This document shows positions 20,625 to 29,109 of a stretch of DNA of 64,000 nt, piece after piece. The stretch covers positions 23,501,171 to 23,565,170 of the forward strand of contig CM064501.1 of the NCBI GenBank assembly GCA_032716605.1, read 5' to 3'. Origin of the DNA: Paralithodes platypus (lineage: Eukaryota > Arthropoda > Malacostraca > Decapoda > Lithodidae). The notes under the pieces were generated by a model. It saw only the letters and a list, made by a program, of their open reading frames with translations, had not been told where the DNA came from and did not search any database. Each line of letters opens with the position of its first letter. Position 1 is the stretch's first letter. Position numbers and translations under genes: made by a program.

Positions 20625-21195
20625 TGTCGGGAATAGTGTGTGATGATTCCGACAGTTTTGAGCCCAATTGGGTATTTGAATTTGACGGTATTGTATAGTA
20701 AGTACGATTTCGGCTACTACCTTGCGTACTGTAGTTTCTTATTAATTGTAGGTTAAATAATAACTGTAATGCATAAATATATACATCAGCTCTAGATGTA
20801 TCATGAAACCAAATCATAGGTTAGAATTATTATGAGCCGGCAGTCATTATGTAACTTCGCGAAGCGACAGAACGCCGGCCGTTAGTCTCTTCAAATCAAC
20901 CATACAATCAACATCTCTCCCCGGCTCTGACTCAACATAGAATTCACCATGTGCTACCACTATTAATCTATCTCTACAGTCCTACATCACCAGTCCTCCT
21001 AGCTAAGTTCATTATGTATTGATATTGTATTATGTGAACATTCCTACATGTCATTCATATGAATTAGCCGTGTGTAGAGGACAGGAACCCACCCATTGAG
21101 TTCTTCATATTGGTAATTATTGTTTAACTTATTGTCGGGATTAATTCATGTACCAGTGATTTAGTAATTTAACCTATATATCTAAATTCCCTACA
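20625..21195 (+). repeat. 3' LTR of the BEL/Pao element
   Basis: 571 bp, 'TGTCGGGAATAG' to 'CCCTACA', followed by the TSD AACAG (21196-21200). It is uninterrupted and so shows the pre-insertion state of the 5' LTR. Confidence 0.93.
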
Positions 21196-21200
21196 AACAG

Positions 21201-21363
21201 AGGAGACGGTGATAGACGATTAGATCGTCAATTTGTGGGAAAGGTAGCTAATACACAAACAAACCATCAATATACCACTGAAGACGTGTTCATAGGAAGA
21301 GTAGAAAAGGATGTAACTGAAGAAAGTATTACAGTCTCTATTAAAAATAACTTTAATTTATAA
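21201..21363 (+). pseudogene. LINE-X ORF1, C-terminal part (left arm)
   Basis: Continues LINE-X ORF1 beyond the BEL insertion, ending 'SITVSIKNNFNL' and a stop at 21361-21363. Compared with the right arm (63700-64000) it lacks an in-frame block of about 130 bp after 'QYTTED'; the deletion has a 3-bp microhomology (aga) at its ends. Confidence 0.7.
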
Positions 21364-21610
21364 GTCCATGAGATTAAGAACCTTTAAATAATGTCAAAAA
21401 AATGTGAAGCTTACAAAGTAACAGTGAACTTGTCTGATAGAGAGAAGCTTTTTAAGCCTGATATATGGAACAAAGCAATTGTTGTAGATAAATTTTATAA
21501 CAGACGGAGAGACACTACTAACAATGGCAAAGCCATCCAGTCAGTTGAATAATAACTTTCTCAATCTATAATTATATTATATTTGTTTTTTCAGTGTGTA
21601 CAGCATTGTC

Positions 21611-22380
21611 ATGGATTGGGCTAATATTAGAGTTTGTTCATATAACTGTTGCTCTTTGCGTAAAAAATATAGTTACAATCCGTGTGATCTGACAGAGAGT
21701 AATTATGATGTAATATTTTTGCAGGACACTTTTATTATAGAGGATAAATGAGGATTACTAGATTTCATCAGTGCAAATTACGACTGTGTCGGTGCAGCGG
21801 CTCTCTACTCTGAGAGAGCTTTGGCCTCTATGGCAGGATGACCTCAGGGTGGTTTACCAGTATTGTGGAAGAAGAACTCTAATTTTAAGATAAATAAGAT
21901 TGACATAGAGAATAACTTTATTATTTTTAGTGTTAAATATTTCGATCTTGATATAATCTTAGTAAATGTTTATCTGAATAGTGATTTATGGGAAATAACT
22001 TCTTATCATAAATATCTACAATCACTCGTGGCTCTGGAAGCTATACTAGAACATGGAGAAGCTTAAATAACTTTATGTTAAATAATTATCTTGAATGCTT
22101 TGATACTAAAATACTCCCTATCGAATCATTTACATGTATAGGTTACGGCAACACGGCTAGTCGTTGGCTGGACCACATTTTGGGTAGAGAGCATAATAAT
22201 ATTAAGGTAGATAACACAATTATCTTAACAGACATTATATGGTCAGATCATCTCCCTGTCGTCATTAATTTTAAAGTTAAAACTAACCACAATGTCGGAG
22301 CAAGCATCTGTTCTGCTGAAAATACCAGTGATGATTATAATTATGTATGTATGTTGGGATAAGCTAAAAGAAAGGGACCT
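21611..22380 (+). pseudogene. LINE-X ORF2, endonuclease domain (left arm)
   Basis: Starts at ATG 21611, shortly after ORF1. It encodes an APE-type endonuclease with 'IRVCSYNCCSLRKKY' (the N-terminal catalytic Asn region), 'YDVIFLQDTFI' (D where the usual catalytic E is; here LQD), 'IILVNVYLNSD' and near the end 'SDHLPVVINF' (catalytic SDH). Two stops interrupt it before 21850. A deletion of about 64 bp removes the GDFN catalytic block that is present in the right arm. The reading then shifts near 22350. The rest of ORF2 is found only after 33470, beyond the nested insertions. Confidence 0.8.
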
Positions 22381-22552
22381 TGGAGAGATTGATCAACGGG
22401 TTATTAACCTAAGACGTGCGTATGGGGGGTATGAGACACCACACGCCTGTGCGCACGTATTTGAGCTGTTCCCATCACTAACATCGTTATCTTACCATAA
22501 ATAGCATTAATACTTATCCATATGCGCCTATTTTAGGTTGATTATAAATGTA
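22381..22552 (+). other. LINE-X endonuclease-RT linker, poorly conserved
   Basis: Lies between the endonuclease block and the TTAA at 22553. It probably belongs to LINE-X by position and has no motif of its own. Confidence 0.4.
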
Positions 22553-22766
22553 TTAACCTGTTACAGCAATAAAACAAATGGAAACAGCGTTTGGATGGTC
22601 AAAATCGGCGATACAGGCCGGGAGTTACATAATGTATGGCTGAGGCAACCTCCCTCCTCTCCTCCCCTCCCCTTGTCTGGAGAGACACTGTTACGCAATA
22701 GTCTCTCTCTCGCTGTTTCCCACGCTTGGTAACAGTGATGACAACGCCCTGCTACCAACTCGCTAA
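22553..22766. mobile_element. TTAA MITE, family Y, left part (left arm)
   Basis: TTAA 22553-22556 followed by 'cctgttacagc'. The other half is at 32751-32909, ending in TTAA 32906-32909. The middle is occupied by the 4-kb TIR element. The Y sequence is distantly like the complete element at 53237-53875 (shared 'atcacctatttt', 'gaggagggttgcct' type blocks). Confidence 0.6.
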
Positions 22767-23770
22767 TAGTAGGGTCATTTGCTTGGAATCCGTGACCATT
22801 TTGTTCCTACCTCACACCCCGTGCTACCGCCAGACGCTGCAGACGCTCTGTCAACGCTCTCACGATATCGATCATAATTTGAGTATTAACTACTCATCCT
22901 CTTCATTCTTGTGCATGAAAGGTGGTTAAGAGCACGTTTAACCATCCTGTAGCTTAGTAAGTAACACTGCACGATATTTCGCTGTGTATTGACTGAAAAA
23001 CTTTGTGTTTATCACAAGACTCCTGCTCGGACAGGGCGCCACTAGCGCCATCTATTGTTTTGTTTTGCTTTGTAAACAAACGCTCTCTTATTACTATTTT
23101 ATATAAAATCGTAGCCCCTAATTTTACCCATTACCTACTGTAGTAAGTATCAATTTAACTGCCTTGTATGTAAGTAAAGCTTTGCATATTAATTTGCTAA
23201 TAAACAATATTGTTTACTAACTAACCGCCTACAGGGACTAACGCCGACACCATTTTGTAAACAAACCTTTTTTGGGGATTATACATATTAAATTCCAGCA
23301 AATTTTGTACCAAATTTAAGTGCATTCATTTATCTTTTCCCCCTAGATATATTCTTGACTTTTTCTCCTCAGACTGATTTTACTTTAAGCTAAGGGTGGT
23401 ATTTGTACAAACTAACCTAGCCTAACCCCACCTGCCAAGCTTTTAACCTAACCCAAATCTAGCCTAGCCTATAGCCAGCCAATCTGTTTTATTATTAACT
23501 CTTGTAGATATTGTATTTGGTATCCTACTGTAGCTATATATATCTGTAATTTTAGTTGTTGCTTGCACGATCTTGTAATAACCTTTGACTGATACACTTT
23601 TTTATCTAAAAAGAGTAGGCTACTGCTTTACTAGGCTTCAGTGACACCAGGGTCATCTGTTGACACAGTATATTAACCCCTTGTGTGCAGTCACACTTTA
23701 TTTTTATATAATCTCTATTTGGTGAATTGTATATTTAGTTACATATTCTGTTATACATATATTTGTTTAA

Positions 23771-24088
23771 GGTTAGGTTATCACACCTGGTAGCCTATTT
23801 CTGCGAATTTCAATTTTATTATATTCGGTTAGGCTATTCAACGCTGGTAGCCTATTATTGCGTATTTCAATTTAAAAAAAAAACTTTTGGTTAGGCTATC
23901 GCCCCTGGAAGCCTAATTCTGCGTATCTCAACATTTTTGTTTTCGGTTAGGCTATCACCCCTGATATCCTATTTCTGCGTATTTCAGCATATTTGTTTTC
24001 GGTTGAAGTGATTGAAGTGTTTTTAAAGTGAGTGAAGTGTTGTAAAGTGAGTGAATTGTTTTTTAAGTGAGTGAAGTGATCTGAAGAA
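23771..24088 (+). promoter_or_regulatory. Tandem monomers in the LINE 5' leader
   Basis: Four diverged units of 55-62 bp start at 23771, 23827, 23889 and 23945 with 'ggttaggctatc' and contain 'agcctatttctgcgtatttc'. They are followed at 24002-24083 by four short units of the form 'aagtgagtgaagtg'. Position just upstream of ORF1 suggests an internal-promoter role, as in other LINEs with monomeric 5' UTRs; that is inference. Confidence 0.65.
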
Positions 24089-24089
24089 A

Positions 24090-25139
24090 GTGACTGTCAC
24101 CATGCCTCGCGCTTGTGCGAACTGCGCCGGTAGGTTTGGTGAGTCCATGTTTGCTACTATCGATCTTCAAGTCTGCCGGCTCTGCCAGCAACGAGAGAAT
24201 TTTACAGTGAAATTAGATGAAGCCTACAACAAGATCAACGTCCTCACCATGAAGCTGGAATCACTCCAAGAGTTTGTAACACTCAACGTTGGAGTGCCAC
24301 AAACTTCAATTGTCACCGCAACTCCAGCAGCCACCAACGCCCCAACGTCAACTGCCAACAATTCAACGCCTACAGTAGCCATTTCAGCTGATGTTTCCGA
24401 TACTCAAGATACAAATAGCGACTCTCTTCCCCCTCAAGACAATTTCCGTGTCGTGAGGAACAACGTTTGCCCCAAGACCAGGAAACACATACCGATTACC
24501 GAGTGTCAAAACCGTTTCCAGATATTCGCAGACTCAGATGACGAAGAGGAAATAGAAGAAGTCCGGCTCGTGGGAGACTCGATGATACGTGGTCAGCTCA
24601 CAGAGTTTTGCGCCAGGGCACCTAAGACCAGGAAGCGTTTTTGTATCCCTGGTGGTGGTGTGGATGACGTAGTTGCAGCAGTTGACGAAGTATCAAAGCT
24701 GGCCCCTGCAAATACAATGTACGTCATCCACGTTGGATCCAACGATATACAGCGAACCCGGTCGGAAGATTTGCTTTTAAAGTACCAGCAGCTGATCAAG
24801 TCGTTTAAGGAGAAGTCATCAAGGATCATCGTCTCAGGAATCGTCCCCCGGCTCGGTGTAGAGAGCCGATTTTACAACATAGCCACCAGCACAAATCGTT
24901 GTCTAGCAAACCTCTGCAGGAAGGAGAACGTGGGATTCGTCGACACCTGGGACAATTTCTACTACGATGACTATTTGTTTTCGGATGATGGAGTTCATCT
25001 GAACCAGGTGGGAGCAGCGCGTTTTGGGCGTCTTCTCAACGATGCGGTGAAGGATTTTTGGAGAAGAAATCGACTCAGCACAGGACAACCAGGAAGGAGG
25101 ACCGAAGACAGCGAGGACGGCAATCTACAAAGGAATTAA
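24090..25139 (+). CDS. LINE ORF1 protein with zinc finger and SGNH/GDSL domain
   Basis: 349 residues; the reading frame could also start at the next ATG (24102), which sits in the better context 'gtcaccATGc'. The N-terminus has 'CANCAGRF' and 'VCRLCQQ', two CxxC pairs of a C4 zinc finger, then a short coiled coil (about 40-70), a low-complexity Ala/Thr/Pro linker (about 75-130), an acidic patch and an SGNH hydrolase domain from about 150: 'VRLVGDSMIRG' (GDS, nucleophile Ser), 'VIHVGSNDI' (Gly, Asn) and 'SDDGVHLNQVG' (Asp/His). This domain order is known for CR1/L2 LINE ORF1. The C-terminus is basic and overlaps ORF2 by 82 bp in another frame. No lesions are seen. Confidence 0.92.
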   Translation: MTVTMPRACANCAGRFGESMFATIDLQVCRLCQQRENFTVKLDEAYNKINVLTMKLESLQEFVTLNVGVPQTSIVTATPAATNAPTSTANNSTPTVAISADVSDTQDTNSDSLPPQDNFRVVRNNVCPKTRKHIPITECQNRFQIFADSDDEEEIEEVRLVGDSMIRGQLTEFCARAPKTRKRFCIPGGGVDDVVAAVDEVSKLAPANTMYVIHVGSNDIQRTRSEDLLLKYQQLIKSFKEKSSRIIVSGIVPRLGVESRFYNIATSTNRCLANLCRKENVGFVDTWDNFYYDDYLFSDDGVHLNQVGAARFGRLLNDAVKDFWRRNRLSTGQPGRRTEDSEDGNLQRN

Positions 25140-28100
25140 ATACTAATCCGTCAGGAACCGCGAATTTGGATAAAGCTCCACCAACACGACCCAAATTCAA
25201 AACCGTCAGGGATAACGACCGAGGACCGAGGACAGCCATGAATGTAAATGTAGATCCGACCAGAACCAAAAATTCGATGAAAGAACGATCTGCGAGTTCT
25301 AAAACCGCAACTTTAAAGGTTTTCTATGCAAACGCTCGTAGCATACGCAATAAATTTTCCGATTTAGAGGAACTAGTGTTTACAGAAAATTATGATGTGA
25401 TTGGCATAACAGAATCTTGGCTCAATACACAAGATAGAGACTTTTTAGCAGAGTATTCACTTCCCGGTTATGTAATGTTTGAGAACAGCCGAATAAATAA
25501 AAATGGAGGTGGCGTTTTATTTTATATCAAAGAAAGTCTTAACCCGACCCTCGTGTCAAAACCTCAAATTGTGAACGTCGACACATCTTTTGTGCTAATA
25601 AAGAATAATAAAGGTACAAAAATAATACTTGCGTTAATATACAGACCTCCAGCTCAATCAGTGCAAACTGACCGAGAAATTTACGAACAAATTGCAGATG
25701 TAAGTAACTCACAAGATACCGTAATTTTTGGCGACTTTAATTTACCTGTGACCAAGTGGGGCGATACTCTTACTTCACACTCCGGACATGACTTGTATAC
25801 GAACTTGCAAGAGAGTTCACTTTATCAATTTGTTCGAATGCCGACCCGTGGTAATAACGTTCTTGACATTGTACTTGCAACAAAAGAAGAATTGATAGAG
25901 AATTTGAATGTTGGTGATGAATTCAGTAACAGCGACCATCGTACGATAACTTTCACTTTAAAGTTTACTAGTAACGAACCAAATAGTAGCATCGAAAAAG
26001 TCCCTAATTTCAAGAAAGCAAACTTCCATAAACTTAGAGCTATGTTTAAAGAAACTGACTGGAGCTTTTTAATTAACAATAACGACATAAATACATCTTG
26101 GAAGTTATTCGAAACCACTTACCTAAAAGCAGTGCAAGACTGCATACCATCGAAAATACGGCGTCCAGGCCATAATAATAAGCCCAAATGGTGGAATAAA
26201 GATATTTCAAACTGCCTGCTTGCTAAAAAATGTGCTAATGATAGATTAAAATCCTCACAAAATGACGAAGAACGGGTGAAATTTGTAGAGCTACGACGCA
26301 AAGCCAAAAAGTTAATTAAGCAAAGTAAAAAGACCTTAGAGTTACATATTGCGAATCAAAGTAAAACAAACCCGAAAGAATTCTATAGTTATATCAGAAA
26401 GAAAAAAGTAGTTACTTCAACTGTTGGACCGTTAGTCGATGAAAAAGGAGAATACACCAAAGACGAAGTACAAATGAGTAATGCCCTCAATACCTTCTTT
26501 GCATCAGTTTTTACAACAGAAGACCTCAGTGATATCCCTACACCATCGCCGATTCAGATTGATAATTCAGATGTTCTAAGCAATATCACCGTTACAGAGA
26601 GAGAAGTATTGAATTGTTTAGATAAACTCAAGGTAAATAAAACGCCAGGACCTGATACAATCTCGCCTAGAGTTCTAAAGGAAGCTAAGAATGAGCTCTC
26701 CAAACCACTGACATTACTATTCAATAAATCCTTGCAGTCTGGAACTATGCCTGATCAGTGGAAGCTAGCCAACGTAACACCGATATTCAAAAAAGGCAGC
26801 AAATCCCTACCCAGTAACTATCGTCCAATTAGCTTAACCTCAGTTGTATGTAAAATGGTAGAAACGGTCATACGAGACAGACTCGTAAATCACTTGGAGG
26901 AAAATAACATACTTAACCCTTAAAAAGCGGCCCACCACTTAAGTCGAGTTAAATAAAGCTGGACTATGTGGCGGCGCTCGACATAACTCGAGTGGCAATT
27001 TCAGCACGTAATGTGGCTGAGAGAGAGAGACAAGTGGTGGCAGGAGACTAGCGAGCGTATGACTGCTCCAGACCACCGCGGCGAACCTACTGACACAAAT
27101 CTCAGCTCCCTCCTCCCTCTCTCACTCGCTACATACTCAATTATGTACCGAAAGTACCGAATTACCTGCTTTTTGCGCACTCGCGTTGCACGGTTTTATT
27201 GCAAGAAAACTATCCATCATACAAGGATCGTTTATGGTGTCATTCGAAAGCTCTGTTTATGCCCTTTCAGGGATAGGTACTTGTTTTTACGTTCTGGGTC
27301 TTATTTAGGCATGAAAATGATCACGTAAACAGCCCTATTTTGGCTAAAAACACCCCGCTGTGTGGTACACATACATAAACCGCATAGGCCGCTCGTAAGG
27401 TGTTAAAGATACTCAACACGGCTTTCGTAAAAAACGTTCCTGTTTAACAAACCTCTTAGACTTCTTCCACGATATCCTCAACCTCTACGATGAGAGTAAA
27501 GCTGTAGATATTATATACCTTGATTTTCAAAAGGCCTTTGACAAAGTTCCCCACAAACGTTTACTGCTAAAACTAAAAGCGCATGGAATACAAGACGGTG
27601 TGTTGAAATGGATAGAAAATTGGCTCAGCAACAGAAAGCAAAGGGTAGTCATAAACGGTAAGGCATCTAAATGGACCAATGTAAGTAGCGGGGTACCCCA
27701 GGGATCGGTACTAGGACCAATTCTCTTTCTAATTTACATCAACGACATAGATGAGGGTCTCACCTGCACAATCTCAAAATTTGCTGACGATACAAAAATT
27801 GCAAATAGCGTACTCTCAAAAGAACAAGTTGACGATATGCAACACAATCTAGATAAATTGTCATGTTGGGCCCAAATTTGGCAAATGAGTTTCAATGCGG
27901 ATAAATGTAAAGTACTACATGTCGGATACCTAAATGAGAAAGCAAACTATTCGATGAATGGCACTCAGCTTAAGAATGTAAACAGAGAAACTGATCTGGG
28001 AGTAACAATATCGAGTAACCTAAAACCGAGTCAACAATGTTCAGAAGTTGTTAAGAAGGCAAACAAAATAATTGGCTTTATAGGCAGGTCATTTGAGCAT

Positions 28101-28607
28101 AAATCCAAAGAAGTTATCCTAACCCTTTACAATTCCTTAGTCCGCCCTCTTCTGGAATACTGCGTTCAATCCTGGTGCCCTTATTACCAAAAAGATATAA
28201 ACAAGCTAGAACGAGTTCAACGTAGAGTTACCAAAATGATACCTAGCCTAAAGAACAAACCATACGAAGAGCGTCTTAGAGAATTAAATCTATTTCCTTT
28301 AACCCAGCGCAGATTAGGAGGCGACTTAATTCAAGTGTTCAAAATCATCAAAGGCATCGACAATATGAACTGTAGTAAGTACTTCACTATCGACCAATCT
28401 AATTACACGCGGGGAAACGGTTGCAAAATTATTGGTAAATCTTTTAACTCGCACGAATCTAAGAATTTCTTCTTCAATCGAGTTGTCAACTTGTGGAATG
28501 GGCTTCCCCGAGACGTTATAGACTGCAGCACCGTTGATTCATTTAAATTCCGCCTAGACAAATATCTCGCATCAAACCCGCGACTGACTGCGTTTGTAAA
28601 TGAATAA
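25058..28607 (+). pseudogene. LINE ORF2 (endonuclease-RT), interrupted only by a MITE
   Basis: ATG 25058. The endonuclease shows 'VFYANARSIRNKF' (Asn), 'IGITESWL' (Glu), 'LALIYRPP', 'VIFGDFNLP' and 'FSNSDHRTI'. The RT shows 'KTPGPDTISPRVLK', 'PIFKKGSKSLPSNYRPISL', 'YLDFQKAFDKVPH' (motif A), 'GVPQGSVLGPILFLIYIND' and 'KFADDTKIA' (catalytic FADD). The C-terminus has 'LERVQRRVTKMIPSLK' and ends at 28607. The frame breaks at 26923 only because MITE A is inserted. If one TTAA and the MITE are set aside, the frame on both sides is continuous, so ORF2 was intact when hit. The element belongs to the CR1/L2 group by RT and 3' tail style. Confidence 0.93.
26913..27406 (+). mobile_element. TTAA MITE, family A, copy 3, inside LINE ORF2
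   Basis: TTAA 26913-26916 and 27403-27406; starts 'cccttaaaaagcggc' and ends 'gccgctcgtaaggtg'. Same orientation and most similar to copy 1 at 4239 (shared GA-rich block and 'gccctttcagggatagg'). The TTAA at the site is part of the ORF2 coding frame, so insertion is precise. Confidence 0.93.
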
Positions 28608-28616
28608 CTTTATCCT

Positions 28617-28816
28617 CCCCTCAGTTACTAACCCATATGTCCCCTACTAACTTCCTAGTCCTGCCACGTTAGTGGCAGGGCAGTAGTTCCCTTTCCAATG
28701 TTCCCTTACCCACTCTAAACCACTGTTTGGACACTTGATCCTCAGTGTTTTGGAGGACAAGCAACCTAGAAGGGTCACTAGATCTGTTGTTGCTTGATTT
28801 CCTTTGTACTCCTTTG
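28617..28816 (+). promoter_or_regulatory. LINE 3' UTR with stem-loop and 10-bp tail repeats
   Basis: At 28660-28679 'cctgccac' and 'gtggcagg' form an 8-bp stem with a GTTA loop. The element ends in repeated 'cctttgtact'. The same stem and tail appear in the right arm (46364-46560, complement) and a variant at 35805-36005. In LINEs, 3' hairpins and short tail repeats are recognised by the RT for priming; here this is inference from position and conservation. Confidence 0.7.
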
Positions 28817-29109
28817 TACTCCTTTGTACCTTTTTCTCTCGATGGATTTGACAACCTGAACCATTTTAAAGGAAAATTAGCTCCTATGCCCCTCTGAAAA
28901 ATGACGGCTAACTCTGCTAGAGCCCAATATTCAAAATGGCCGCCATCGCCATCTTGAAAAACATGAAATGAAATATCTCTGGCATCAGATGAGCTACAAG
29001 GACGAATGAGGTGTCCTTTTTCACTAATTCTGGCATTACAAATCCACTGGAATGGTTATTGTTTTGTATTGTATTGTATATTGTATTGTTATTGTATTGT
29101 ATTATACTA

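Larger units (their letters stand above)
9955..21195 (+). mobile_element. BEL/Pao LTR retrotransposon, degraded, inserted in LINE-X
   Basis: LTRs of 571-572 bp start 'TGTCGGGAATAG' and end 'TACA'. The 5' LTR is split (9955-10068 plus 14036-14493); the 3' LTR is 20625-21195. By eye they differ at about 16 positions. A 5-bp TSD, AACAG, lies at 9950-9954 and 21196-21200. Internal order is SGNH ORF, gag, protease, RT, RNase H, integrase, which is the BEL/Pao order. The coding frames carry several stops and frameshifts, and the integrase C-terminus plus any polypurine tract are missing before the 3' LTR, so this copy is inactive. Confidence 0.92.
22813..28816 (+). mobile_element. CR1/L2-like LINE, nearly intact, left arm only
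   Basis: About 6 kb: a 5' leader of about 1.28 kb with tandem monomers, ORF1 (zinc finger, coiled coil, SGNH), ORF2 (endonuclease and RT) overlapping ORF1, a short 3' UTR with a stem-loop, and a tail of 'cctttgtact' units. Inserted in the outer TIR of the 4-kb element. TACCT occurs at both edges (22808-22812 and 28817-28821), a 5-bp TSD or microhomology. The right arm has the uninterrupted empty site near 62185. Its only visible coding lesion is the MITE at 26913-27406. Confidence 0.9.
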
